Shown piece by piece: positions 1 to 8,435 of a stretch of DNA of 37,427 nt. This DNA comes from Streptomyces spiralis (GTDB taxonomy: Bacteria; Actinomycetota; Actinomycetes; Streptomycetales; Streptomycetaceae). The notes under the pieces are model-generated. The model ran no database searches and had not been told where the DNA came from. It was given only the letters and a program-made list of their open reading frames with translations. The stretch is taken from NCBI RefSeq assembly GCF_014654675.1, contig NZ_BNBC01000005.1, positions 252,044 to 289,470 of the forward strand, in the 5' to 3' direction. A program made the position numbers and the translations under genes. Every line of letters begins with the position of its first letter. Positions within the stretch are counted from its first letter, which is position 1.

Positions 1-2588
1 GGGTGCTGCTTCAGCCAGGCGTCGACCGCTTCGTCCTCGTGTCCCTGGCCGCGCTTGTTGATCTCGCTCTCCAGGCTGCCGAGTTCGTCCTCGCTCATCC
101 TGAAGTTCTTGATCCACTTCGTGAGCTGCGGATACCGCCCGGGGAAGTCCGCGCTGGAGATGGTGCGGATGGTGTTGCCCTCGCCGAAGAGCTTCTTGTC
201 GTCCTTCAGCTTGGTGAGGCCGTAGCGGTTGTACGCCCAGTGCGGCGACCACAGCACGACGGCCACGGGCTGCTTCTTGGCGTACGCGCGCTTGAGCTCG
301 GCGAGCATGGCGGGCGTGGAACCGTCGACGACCTTGTACTCCTTGTCCAGGCCGTAGCCGGGCAGGACCTTGCTCTTGAGCAGGTTCATCTCGCCGGTGC
401 CCGGCTCGATGCCGATGATCTTCCCGCCGAAGAGGGAGGACTTGCCCTTGAGGTCCTGAAGGGACTTCACGTCCTTGACGTAGGAGGGCACCGCGATCTC
501 CAGGGAGGTCGGCTGGTACCAGGTGCCCAGGTCCCTGAGCTTGTCCTTGCTCTTGTCCCAGTAGTTCTTCTGGGCGTACGGCAGCCAGGCGTCGAAGTTG
601 AGGTCGATGTCCCCGCCGGCCAGGCCGGTGTAGACGGGGCCGACGTCCATCTGCTTCAGGTTCAGCCGGTAGCCGCGGCGCTCCAGGACGTGCTTCCACA
701 GACGGGTGACGGCGATGTCCTCGTCCCACGGGAACCAGGCGACGTTCAGGGCGCGGGAGGCCTCGGCGGGCTTGCCGCCCGAGCCGCCGGGCAGCGGGGC
801 CAGCTTGTCGACGAGGCCGGGGTGGGACTTCAGCCAGGTGCGCACGGCGTCCTGCTGCCGGCCCTTGCCCGCCTTGTTGATCTCGGCCTCCAGGCTGGTG
901 AGCTGCTCCTCGTCCAGCTTGAAGTTCTTCAGCCAGGTGCCGACGACCGGGTTGTCGGCCGCGAAGCCCTTGCGGGCCAGCGTGTGCACGCCGTCGCCCT
1001 TGCCCCAGGCGCCCTTGGGGTCCTTCAGCTTCTTCAGGGAGTAGTCGTTGTACGCCCAGTGCGGCGACCAGAGCGTGACGACGACCGGTTCCTTCTTGCT
1101 GTAGGCGCGCTTGAGCTCGGCCAGCATCGCGGGCGTGGAGCTGTCGACGACCTTGTACTCCTTGTCCAGGCCGTACTCCTTGAGGACCTTGCTCTTGAGC
1201 AGGGCCATCTCGCCGGCGCTGGACTCGATGCCCGTGATCTTCCCGCCGAAGAGGGACGCCTTGCCCTTGAGGTCGTCGAGGGAGTCGACGCCCTTCATGT
1301 ACGACGGCACGGACAGTTCCAGGGACGTCGGGCCGTACCAGGAGCCGAGGTCGTCCAGCTGCTTGCCGTACTTCTGCCAGTACTGGGCATGGGTGGTCGG
1401 CAGCCAGGAGTCGGTCTCGAAGTCGACGCTGCCCTGGGCGAGCGAGGTGTACAGCGGGCCGGCGTCGAACTGGCGGGCGTCGACCTGGTAGCCGCGCTGC
1501 TCGAGGATCTCCTTCCACAGGAAGGTGGAGGCGACGCCCTCGTCCCAGGGGATGTAGCCGATGGTGAGCTTCTTGCCCTTGCCGATGTCGTGGCCGTCGG
1601 CGGTGGCCGTGGCGCCGGAGCCGGAGCCGCCGAAGACGCCCATGCCGCCCGCGATCAGGCCCAGGATCACCACGCCGATGACGGCGATCTGCGGGTGCGG
1701 CCGGTAGGACCAGATCTTCAGGCCCTGGGCGGCCCGCGCCCGGGCGGCGGCGCGCCGGCCGAGCGGCGAGACCTGGGTGCCCAGGGCGCTGGTCATCCGG
1801 TCGAGGTAGATCGCGAGGATCACGATGGCGACGCCGGACTCGGAGCCGAGACCGACGTTGAGCTGGCCGATGGCCTCGTTGACGTCGCCGCCCAGGCCGC
1901 CGGTGCCGACCATGCCGGCGATCGCGGCCATGGACAGCCCGAGCATGATCACCTGGTTGACGCCGGCCATCACCGTGGGCAGGGCCAGCGGGAGCTGGAC
2001 GCGCAGCAGGGTGTTGCGGGGCGTGGTGCCGAACGCCTCGGCCGCCTCGACCAGTTCCGCGTCGACCTGGCGGATGCCCAGCTCGGTCATGCGCACGCCC
2101 GGTGCGAGCGCGAAGATCAGGGTGGCGACGATGCCCGCGGAGGCGCCCGTGCCGAAGAACAGGATGGCCGGGATGAGGTAGATCATCGCGGGCAGCGTCT
2201 GCATGAAGTCCAGCACCGGCCGGACGACGGCGCTGACCCGGCTGGAGCGGGCCGCCCAGATGCCCACCGGCACCGAGATCACCAGGGCGATGATGGTGGC
2301 GACGAGCACCAGGGACAGGGTCACCATCGCGTCCGACCACAGCTCCATCGAGTCGATGAAGGCGAAGCCCACGAAGGTGAGGACACCGGCGAACAGGCCA
2401 CGCAGCCACCAGGCGAGCACGGCGAGGATGCCGGCGAGCAGCAGCGGCTCGGGCGCCTGGAGGACGGCGTTGATGCCGTCGTAGGTGCCGGTGAAGACGG
2501 CCTTGAAGAAGTCGAAGAGCCAGGCCATGTGGTCGAGCAGCCAGTCGACCGCGGAGTTGACCCAGTCGCCGAGCGGGATCCTAGGCAC
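1..2588 (-). CDS. Glycine betaine/proline-type ABC transporter permease fused to two substrate-binding domains (partial)
   Basis: Membrane and substrate-binding subunit of an osmoprotectant (OpuA/ProW-ProX type) importer. The GTG start at 2588 overlaps the end of the ATPase gene by 8 bp, so the two are translationally coupled. Residues about 1-300 form a permease with several membrane spans and a typical EAA loop (EAAEAFGTTP, then LPLALPTV). A further membrane span near residues 315-335 leads into two OpuAC-like binding domains, about 340-605 and 612 to beyond the window edge. Each has the Trp/Tyr-rich ligand signatures PWDE, SWY or TWYxPTS, and LWSPHWAYN. The C-terminus lies outside the window. 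A permease fused to one binding domain is known for OpuA; two in tandem on one chain is unusual. Substrate is inferred from family only. Confidence is high for the family. Confidence 0.93.
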   Translation of the reverse strand, partial: MPRIPLGDWVNSAVDWLLDHMAWLFDFFKAVFTGTYDGINAVLQAPEPLLLAGILAVLAWWLRGLFAGVLTFVGFAFIDSMELWSDAMVTLSLVLVATIIALVISVPVGIWAARSSRVSAVVRPVLDFMQTLPAMIYLIPAILFFGTGASAGIVATLIFALAPGVRMTELGIRQVDAELVEAAEAFGTTPRNTLLRVQLPLALPTVMAGVNQVIMLGLSMAAIAGMVGTGGLGGDVNEAIGQLNVGLGSESGVAIVILAIYLDRMTSALGTQVSPLGRRAAARARAAQGLKIWSYRPHPQIAVIGVVILGLIAGGMGVFGGSGSGATATADGHDIGKGKKLTIGYIPWDEGVASTFLWKEILEQRGYQVDARQFDAGPLYTSLAQGSVDFETDSWLPTTHAQYWQKYGKQLDDLGSWYGPTSLELSVPSYMKGVDSLDDLKGKASLFGGKITGIESSAGEMALLKSKVLKEYGLDKEYKVVDSSTPAMLAELKRAYSKKEPVVVTLWSPHWAYNDYSLKKLKDPKGAWGKGDGVHTLARKGFAADNPVVGTWLKNFKLDEEQLTSLEAEINKAGKGRQQDAVRTWLKSHPGLVDKLAPLPGGSGGKPAEASRALNVAWFPWDEDIAVTRLWKHVLERRGYRLNLKQMDVGPVYTGLAGGDIDLNFDAWLPYAQKNYWDKSKDKLRDLGTWYQPTSLEIAVPSYVKDVKSLQDLKGKSSLFGGKIIGIEPGTGEMNLLKSKVLPGYGLDKEYKVVDGSTPAMLAELKRAYAKKQPVAVVLWSPHWAYNRYGLTKLKDDKKLFGEGNTIRTISSADFPGRYPQLTKWIKNFRMSEDELGSLESEINKRGQGHEDEAVDAWLKQH

Positions 2589-3678
2589 GGGCCACCTCCT
2601 TCTCGCCGCCCTGGTCCCGCGGTGCGTCGCAGCTCACGGGGGCGGGGTCCGGTGCGTCGCCGAGGAAGCCGACGAGCCGCTGGCGCGGTACGACGCCGAC
2701 GACGCCGCGGTGCTCGTCCAGGACGGCGACCGGGTGGGAGAGCCGGGCGCTGATCGCGCACAGCTCGGTGAAGGGGGTGTCCGGCGTCGCGGTGTCGCAG
2801 TCGCACTCCGCCTCGTCACCGCGCACCTCGCGGTCCATGACCGCCTCGGCGGTCAGCACGCGGGAGCGGTCGACGTCCTGGGTGAAGGAGGCGACGTAGT
2901 CGTCGGCGGGGCGCAGCAGGATGTCCTCCGCGGAGCCGGTCTGCACGATCCGGCCGTCGCGCATGACGGCGATGCGGTCGCCCAGGCGCATGGCCTCGTT
3001 GAGGTCGTGGGTGATGAACACGATCGTCTTCTTCAGGGTGTGCTGAAGCTGGAGCAGCTGGTCCTGCATGTCGCGGCGGATCAGCGGGTCCAGCGCGCTG
3101 AAGGACTCGTCCATCAGCAGCAGGTCGGCGTCGGTGGCGAGCGCGCGGGCGAGGCCGACGCGCTGCTGCATGCCGCCGGAGAGCTCGTCCGGCCAGGACG
3201 CCTCCCACCCGGCCAGGCCGCACAGGGCGAGCGCCTCGTCGGCGCGGCGTTCGCGCTCGGCGCGGGGCACGCCCTGCACTTCCAGGCCGTAGGCGGCGTT
3301 GTCCCGGACGCTGCGGTGCGGGAAGAGCGCGAAGTGCTGGAAGACCATGCTGATCTTCTTGGAGCGGACCTCGCGCAGCTCCCGGGCGCTGAGCGCGGTC
3401 AGGTCCTGGCCGTCGAAGCGGACCTGGCCGGCGGTGGGCTCGAGCAGCCCGTTCAGCATCCGCAGCAGGGTGGACTTGCCGGAGCCGGAAAGGCCCATCA
3501 CGACGAAGATCTGTCCGGGTTCCACCGTGAAGGAGGCGTCGATGACGGCGGCGGTGGTTCCGTCGGCGCGCAATTCCTCGCGGCCGGCTCCTTCACGGAG
3601 CTTCTCCACTGCCTCGTCCGGTCGTCTGCCGAACACCTTGTACAGGTGTTCAGCTTGAAGCCTGGCTGACACACGCAC
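2581..3678 (-). CDS. Glycine betaine/proline ABC transporter ATP-binding protein
   Basis: ATPase subunit (365 aa) of the importer whose permease follows directly. Walker A GLSGSGKST is at residues 62-70, followed by the Q-loop, the signature LSGGM, Walker B LLLMDESFSALD and the switch histidine in FITHD. After the nucleotide-binding domain there is a C-terminal region of about 95 residues resembling a degenerate CBS pair, as in OpuAA/ProV, where it senses ionic strength. That region contains a short acidic stretch with two cysteines (ECDCD). The chosen start is GTG at 3678 with a GAGGTGAGAG ribosome-binding sequence; a second in-frame GTG lies 6 bp downstream. It is the first gene of its operon and diverges from the exonuclease gene. 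Confidence 0.95.
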   Translation of the reverse strand: MRVSARLQAEHLYKVFGRRPDEAVEKLREGAGREELRADGTTAAVIDASFTVEPGQIFVVMGLSGSGKSTLLRMLNGLLEPTAGQVRFDGQDLTALSARELREVRSKKISMVFQHFALFPHRSVRDNAAYGLEVQGVPRAERERRADEALALCGLAGWEASWPDELSGGMQQRVGLARALATDADLLLMDESFSALDPLIRRDMQDQLLQLQHTLKKTIVFITHDLNEAMRLGDRIAVMRDGRIVQTGSAEDILLRPADDYVASFTQDVDRSRVLTAEAVMDREVRGDEAECDCDTATPDTPFTELCAISARLSHPVAVLDEHRGVVGVVPRQRLVGFLGDAPDPAPVSCDAPRDQGGEKEVARA

Positions 3679-3895
3679 CTCTCACCTCGGGGCCAGGGAC
3701 AGGAGACGAAGGACGAATAACAGTTGAATAACGCAACCACCTTCGCTCCGGCCCGCACCTGCCCCCGCGCCTCCGTGACAAACCCGAAAGTGGCCTGCTT
3801 CACACTCCGTCACCTGCACCCGTCATGAACCCCGCTTTCCCGTACAGGCCGGTGACTGACGGTGACTGTCAGTGCCGTACGGCATGATGCGAGAC
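3679..3895. promoter_or_regulatory. Divergent intergenic region, betaine importer / exonuclease
   Basis: This 217-bp gap separates two divergently oriented genes and must hold both promoters. A small inverted repeat, ACTGAC then 7 nt then GTCAGT, occupies about 3855-3873, next to the possible -10 of the exonuclease gene. Nothing else is clear. Confidence 0.35.
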
Positions 3896-4816
3896 GTGAC
3901 CGGACGACTGATGCTCCTCGACACCGCCTCCCTGTACTTCCGCGCCTATTTCGGCGTCCCGGAGTCGATCAAGGCCCCGGACGGCACGCCGGTGAACGCC
4001 GTGCGCGGGCTGCTCGACTTCATCGACCGCCTCGTCAAGGACCACCACCCCGATCACCTGGTGGCCTGCATGGACGCGGACTGGCGGCCCCAGTGGCGGG
4101 TGGAGCTGATCCCCTCCTACAAGGCGCACCGCGTCGCCGAGGAGCATGCCGGCGGCCCGGACGAGGAGGAGGTGCCGGACACCCTCTCCCCGCAGGTCCC
4201 GGTCATCGAGGCGGTCCTGGACGCCATCGGCATCGCGCGGGTGGGTGTCGAGGGATACGAGGCGGACGACGTGATCGGCAGTTACACCGCCCGCGCGAGC
4301 GGCCCGGTCGACATCGTCACCGGCGACCGCGACCTGTACCAGCTGGTGGACGACGCCCGCGGGGTGCGCGTGCTGTACCCGGTCAAGGGTGTGGGCACGC
4401 TGCAGACCACCGACGAGGCGGTGCTGCGGGAGAAGTATGGGGTCGACGGCAGCGGGTACGCGGACCTGGCGCTGCTGCGCGGCGACCCGAGCGACGGACT
4501 GCCGGGCGTGCCCGGCGTCGGGGAGAAGACGGCGGCCCGGCTGCTCGCCGAGTTCGGCGACCTGGCCGGGATCCTGGCCGCCGTCGACGACCCGAAGTCC
4601 CGGCTCACGCCGTCCCAGCGCAAGCGGCTCGACGAGGCGCGGCCGTATCTCGCGGTGGCGCCGACGGTCGTGCGGGTCGCCGCCGACGTCCCGCTGCCGG
4701 ACGCCGACACGACGCTGCCGCGCTCCCCGCGCGACCCGGCGGCGCTGGAGGAGCTGGCCGGCCGCTGGGGCCTGGGTGGCTCCCTTCAGCGGCTGCTCAC
4801 CACGCTGGCGGTGTGA
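3896..4816 (+). CDS. 5'-3' exonuclease, FEN/PIN-like (PolI small-domain homologue)
   Basis: Stand-alone homologue of the 5'-3' exonuclease domain of DNA polymerase I (about 306 aa). Metal-binding acidic residues are visible in LMLLDTAS near the N-terminus, CMDAD, GYEADD and TGDRDLYQLV. The helix-hairpin-helix with its G-x-GxGEKTA pattern appears as GVPGVGEKTAARLL. No polymerase domain follows, so it resembles the single-domain nucleases thought to process flap or RNA-primer ends. I chose GTG at 3896 because family proteins begin close to the TGRLMLLD segment and because a possible -10 (CATGAT) lies 7 nt upstream, consistent with a leaderless transcript. ATG at 3884 or 3887 and GTG at 3872 are in-frame alternatives. 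Confidence 0.9.
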   Translation: MTGRLMLLDTASLYFRAYFGVPESIKAPDGTPVNAVRGLLDFIDRLVKDHHPDHLVACMDADWRPQWRVELIPSYKAHRVAEEHAGGPDEEEVPDTLSPQVPVIEAVLDAIGIARVGVEGYEADDVIGSYTARASGPVDIVTGDRDLYQLVDDARGVRVLYPVKGVGTLQTTDEAVLREKYGVDGSGYADLALLRGDPSDGLPGVPGVGEKTAARLLAEFGDLAGILAAVDDPKSRLTPSQRKRLDEARPYLAVAPTVVRVAADVPLPDADTTLPRSPRDPAALEELAGRWGLGGSLQRLLTTLAV

Positions 4817-4883
4817 GGCAGACCGCCGACGCCTGCTCATGAAGCCGGGAAAGAGAGGGTGTTCACCGACGGAAGGTGCTAAC

Positions 4884-4902
4884 TTAGGTAAGCCTAAGCA
4901 TG
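4884..4902. promoter_or_regulatory. Iron box (DmdR/IdeR/DtxR-type operator)
   Basis: TTAGGTAAGCCTAAGCATG matches the remembered IdeR-type consensus TWAGGTWAGSCTWACCTWA at 16 of 19 positions, including the first 14 without a break. It lies just upstream of the ribosome-binding site of the siderophore-interacting protein, where an iron-loaded repressor would block transcription. Repression by iron is inferred from the family. Confidence 0.82.
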
Positions 4903-4920
4903 GGGAACAGGGAGGCCGTC

Positions 4921-5766
4921 ATGGCAGATCGTCCGGCGCGCAGGCCGCGCAGGGCCCACACCGCGCAGGTAGTCCGCACCGAACGGCTGACTCCGCACAT
5001 GCAGCGCGTGGTGCTCGGCGGTGAGGGCCTGGCCGGCTTCTCGGCCGACACCTGCACGGACCACTATGTGAAGCTGCTGTTCCCCGCCGACGGCGTCACC
5101 TACCCCGAGCCGTTCGACATGGAGCGGATCCGCGCGGAGTTCCCGCGCGAGCAGTGGCCGGTGACCCGGACCTACACCGTGCGCGCCTGGGACCCTGCGC
5201 ACCGCGAGCTGACCCTGGACTTCGTAATCCACGGCGACGAGGGCCTGGCCGGCCCCTGGGCGCTGCTGGCCCGGCCGGGCGAGACCGTGCGCTTCATGGG
5301 GCCCGGCGGCGCCTACGCCCCGGACGCGAGCGCCGACTGGCATCTGCTCGCCGGTGACGAGAGCGCCCTGCCGGCGATCGCCCGCTCCCTGGAGACGCTG
5401 CCCGCGGGCGCCACGGCGCATGCCTTCGTCGAGGTCGCCGGCCCCGAGGAGGAGCAGAAGATCGACTCCGAAGTGGAGGTGGTCTGGCTGCACCGCGGGG
5501 ACCGGCCGGTCGGCGAGGCGCTGGTGGAGGCCGTCAGGGCGCTCGAGTTCCCCGAGGGCCGGGTGCACGCGTTCGTGCACGGCGAGGCCGGTTTCGTGAA
5601 GGAGCTGCGCCGGCTGCTGCGGGTGGAGCGCGCCATCCCGCGCGAGGACCTGTCGATCTCCGGCTACTGGCGTCTCGGGCACAACGAGGACGGCTGGCAG
5701 GCCTCCAAGCGGGAGTGGAACGCCCGGATCGAGGCGGAGCAGGAGAGCGCGGCACCGGCCGCATGA
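4921..5766 (+). CDS. Siderophore-interacting protein (FAD/NAD(P)H ferric-siderophore reductase)
   Basis: ViuB/SIP-family flavoprotein of about 281 aa, expected to reduce Fe(III)-siderophores in the cytoplasm to release iron. The FAD-binding barrel contains the RTYTVR motif (residues about 81-86), followed by LDFVIHG and a GPWA...PG segment. The C-terminal NAD(P)H-binding part contains the typical GYWRLGHNEDGW. I chose ATG 4921 rather than ATG 4900 because GGAGG at 4911-4915 is spaced 5 nt from it, and because ATG 4900 lies inside the iron box. The iron box makes iron-dependent repression likely. No siderophore biosynthesis genes are adjacent. Confidence 0.95.
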   Translation: MADRPARRPRRAHTAQVVRTERLTPHMQRVVLGGEGLAGFSADTCTDHYVKLLFPADGVTYPEPFDMERIRAEFPREQWPVTRTYTVRAWDPAHRELTLDFVIHGDEGLAGPWALLARPGETVRFMGPGGAYAPDASADWHLLAGDESALPAIARSLETLPAGATAHAFVEVAGPEEEQKIDSEVEVVWLHRGDRPVGEALVEAVRALEFPEGRVHAFVHGEAGFVKELRRLLRVERAIPREDLSISGYWRLGHNEDGWQASKREWNARIEAEQESAAPAA

Positions 5767-5811
5767 GGCACGCCACCTCGTAGGCACATGAGACAGGCCA
5801 CCTCGTAGGCT
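5762..5811. repeat. Tandem 25-bp direct repeat, two copies
   Basis: Two adjacent copies (5762-5786 and 5787-5811) agree at 22 of 25 positions. The shared core is CCACCTCGTAGGC. The first copy begins at the stop codon of the siderophore-interacting protein gene, and the pair ends 7 bp before the ATG of the pseudouridine synthase. Confidence 0.85.
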
Positions 5812-5818
5812 TCGGGCG

Positions 5819-6811
5819 ATGAGACGCAGGACCCCCATCCCACCCGCACCCCTCCCCCAGCGACACGGGGTGGATCCGGTGCGGGTGCGGCTGCCCGCCC
5901 AGGGGGCGTGGACCACCGTGCGGGAGCATCTGGTGGAGCGGTTGTCGGGGGCCGGGCCCGGTGTGATCGAGGCGATGTTCGAGGCCGGGCGGATCGTCGG
6001 GGCGGACGGACGGGCGGTCGCGTACGACGCGCCGTACGAGGCCGGAATGTTCGTGTGGTTCCACCGGGACCTGCCCGCGGAGGTGCCGGTGCCGTTCCCG
6101 CTGGAGGTGGTCCACCGGGACGAGCACCTCGTCGTCGTGGACAAGCCGCACTTCCTGGCCACCACCCCGCGCGGCATGCACGTCGCCGAGACCGCGCTGG
6201 CGCGGCTGCGGCGCGAGCTGGGCATCCCGACGCTCGGCGCCGCGCACCGTCTGGACCGGCTCACCGCCGGCCTGGTGCTGTTCACGGTGCGCCCCGAGGA
6301 GCGCGGCGCGTACCAGACGCTGTTCCGTGACCGCCGGGTGCGCAAGGAGTACGAGGCCGTCGCACCGTACGACCCGGAGCTCGCCCTGCCGCTGACGGTG
6401 CGCAGCCGGATCGTGAAGGAGCGCGGGGTGCCCGCCGCCCGGGAGGTGCCGGGCGAGCCGAACGCCGTGACGCGGGTGGAGCTGGCCGAGCACCGTGCGG
6501 ACGGCCTCGCCCGGTACCGGCTGGTGCCCGGCACCGGGCAGACGCATCAGCTACGGGTGCACATGAGCGCGTTGGGCGTGCCGATCCTCGGCGATCCGCT
6601 CTATCCGGTGGTGACCGGCCCCGTCCCGCCCGGCGACTTCCGGCGCCCGTTGCAACTGCTCGCGCGGGAGCTGGAGTTCACCGATCCGGTGACGGGGGCG
6701 GCCCGCCGTTTCCGCAGCAGCCGGACACTCGAGGCCTGGACCGGTGCCACCGGCTGGGCGAGGCAGTCGCCGACGGACGGCACCGGGACCGGGTCCGGAA
6801 CCGGTCAGTAG
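5819..6811 (+). CDS. RluA-family pseudouridine synthase
   Basis: RNA pseudouridine synthase of 330 aa, converting uridine to pseudouridine in rRNA or tRNA. The catalytic Asp is residue 146 within the HRLDRLTAGL motif, and the RluA-family C-terminal signature GTGQTHQLRVHM is present. LEVVHRDEHLVVVDKP, typical of the fold, precedes the active site. The N-terminal part (about 90 residues) is not a clear S4 domain. The target uridine cannot be told from sequence. The gene overlaps the convergent rarE by 7 bp with no room for a terminator between them. Confidence 0.92.
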   Translation: MRRRTPIPPAPLPQRHGVDPVRVRLPAQGAWTTVREHLVERLSGAGPGVIEAMFEAGRIVGADGRAVAYDAPYEAGMFVWFHRDLPAEVPVPFPLEVVHRDEHLVVVDKPHFLATTPRGMHVAETALARLRRELGIPTLGAAHRLDRLTAGLVLFTVRPEERGAYQTLFRDRRVRKEYEAVAPYDPELALPLTVRSRIVKERGVPAAREVPGEPNAVTRVELAEHRADGLARYRLVPGTGQTHQLRVHMSALGVPILGDPLYPVVTGPVPPGDFRRPLQLLARELEFTDPVTGAARRFRSSRTLEAWTGATGWARQSPTDGTGTGSGTGQ

Positions 6812-8349
6812 CCGCGCCACCAGCGCAGGAACCGCTGCCGGACGCCCCGCGGGCGGCCGTGTTCCCCGGCCTCGCCGGTGCCCGCGGACGGTGCGACGCC
6901 GGGCGGTACGAGATCGGGCGGTGCGGGCCAGGGCTGCCGCGCGGGAGAGCCCGCGCCCTGGGGGGCCGGTGCCTCGGCGGGCGGCTCGGATTCCGCCCGT
7001 ACGGTGCTGATCTCCCAGGCGGCGCGCGGCTGCGGCACCGGCATCGGGGTGTGGCTCGGCTGCGACATCACGTCCTGCTGCGGCTGCGGGGTGAAGCGCA
7101 CGGGCAGTTCGACCAGGTGCTGCGAGGCGATCGACTCGGTCCAGCGCAGCTCCTCCTCGGCGCAGTCCAGCTGTACGTCCGTCAGTCGCATCAGCAGCTT
7201 GTCGACGCCGACGTCGGCGATGGCGCGGCCGATGTCCTGTCCGGGGCACTCGTGCGGGCCGCCGCTGAAGGCGAGGTGGGAGCGGTTGCCCATCATGTCG
7301 GCCGTCGGGTCGGGGCGTAGCCGGGGGTCGACGTTGGCCGGCGCGATGCCCAGCAGCAGCCCGTCGCCGGCGCGGATGCGCTGGCCGCCGAGTTCGGTCT
7401 CCTGCTTGGCGAAGTAGCCGAGGATGGTGCTGAACGGCGGCTCGTCCCACAGGGACTGCTCCACCGCCTGCGGCACCGTCATCTGTCCGCCGTTGAGCTG
7501 GGCGCGGAAGCCCGGGTCGGTGAGCACCCGGCGGAGGGTGTTGGCCAGGAGGTTGGCGGTGGCCTCGTAGGAGGCGATGAGCACGAGCCGCAGGTGCTGG
7601 GCCACCTCGTCGTCGCTCAGTCCGGCCGGGTGCTCGACGAGGTGACTGGTGAAGTCCTCGTCGGGCCGGGCGCGGCGGCGGGCGACGAGCCGTCGCAGGC
7701 AGCCCATGATGTACTCGTTGCTGGCGATCGCGGTCTGGGTGCCCTTGAGCATGTCGCGGGCGGCCTGCACGATCCGGTCGTTGTACTCCTCGGGCATGCC
7801 GAGGACGTCGCACATCACCGCCATGGGCAGATGCTCGGCGAACTGGTCGACGAGGTCGGCCCGGCCGGTCTCGCAGAACCTGTTGACCAGGAGCTGGGTG
7901 GCGCGGCCGATGGTGCGGCGCAGGCTGCGGTGGTCGATGGTCACCATGGCCGCGGTGACCGCGGCGCGCAGCCTCTTGTGCTCCTCGCCCTCGGCGTGGG
8001 AGCAGATCGGCTGCCAGGCGATGTGCGGCATGAGGGGGTGGTCTGGTTTGACCATGCCGTCCTTGAGCGGCGTCCAGACGCGGCTGTCCCGGGTGAAGTG
8101 CGAGGGCGTGCGCACCATGTGCAGGTTCTCGGCGTGGCCGAGGACCACCCACATGGGCACGTCGTCGTGGAGCAGCACGGGCGCCACCGGACCGTACTTC
8201 TCGCGGAGTTGCTCGTACAGCGCCCGGAGGTCGGGTGCCTCGTGGAGCCGGTGCAGCCCCCCGGGACCGATGCCGTGCGCGGGGCAGCCGGGGGGCGGGG
8301 CGGGCATGCGGTCGTCCGGACCGGTCAGGAACTGGGATTCAGACGTCAC
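6805..8349 (-). CDS. rarE: Conservon cytochrome P450, CYP157-like, lacking the ExxR motif
   Basis: P450 (514 aa) closing the rar/cvn conservon. The heme-binding loop is FSGGPHECPG, with the ligand Cys at residue 368. The I-helix reads ASYEAT. The K-helix, normally ExxR, reads EQSLW (residues 297-301), the variant reported for the CYP157 family. A P450 core of about 405 residues is followed by roughly 110 residues rich in Pro and Ala, ending in a basic aromatic stretch (RFLRWWRGY). The start is GTG 8349, the first in-frame start after the rarD stop; it has only a weak ribosome-binding site, and a small hairpin lies directly upstream. The substrate is unknown. A signalling or scaffold role rather than classical catalysis is possible. 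Confidence 0.93.
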   Translation of the reverse strand: MTSESQFLTGPDDRMPAPPPGCPAHGIGPGGLHRLHEAPDLRALYEQLREKYGPVAPVLLHDDVPMWVVLGHAENLHMVRTPSHFTRDSRVWTPLKDGMVKPDHPLMPHIAWQPICSHAEGEEHKRLRAAVTAAMVTIDHRSLRRTIGRATQLLVNRFCETGRADLVDQFAEHLPMAVMCDVLGMPEEYNDRIVQAARDMLKGTQTAIASNEYIMGCLRRLVARRRARPDEDFTSHLVEHPAGLSDDEVAQHLRLVLIASYEATANLLANTLRRVLTDPGFRAQLNGGQMTVPQAVEQSLWDEPPFSTILGYFAKQETELGGQRIRAGDGLLLGIAPANVDPRLRPDPTADMMGNRSHLAFSGGPHECPGQDIGRAIADVGVDKLLMRLTDVQLDCAEEELRWTESIASQHLVELPVRFTPQPQQDVMSQPSHTPMPVPQPRAAWEISTVRAESEPPAEAPAPQGAGSPARQPWPAPPDLVPPGVAPSAGTGEAGEHGRPRGVRQRFLRWWRGY

Positions 8350-8357
8350 AGCGGTCG

Positions 8358-8372
8358 CTTTCGGGACGAAAG
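8358..8372. promoter_or_regulatory. Small hairpin just upstream of rarE start
   Basis: CTTTCG, a 3-nt loop and CGAAAG form a perfect 6-bp stem 8 nt before the rarE GTG, in the 86-bp rarD-rarE gap. It could limit ribosome access, but this is inference only. Confidence 0.35.
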
Positions 8373-8435
8373 GAGATGAAGAAGGGGAAGGAGATGGGGA
8401 GTCCGGGTCGGTTCGGCGTGGTTTCGGCGTTCGGT

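Noticed and set aside
3..2753. Long plus-strand open frame opposite the betaine importer
   Set aside because: It is a GC-rich shadow of the permease-binding domain gene, with no recognisable motifs.
5762..5811. Phage or element attachment site
   Set aside because: The copies are adjacent with nothing between them, and no integrase or tRNA gene is nearby.
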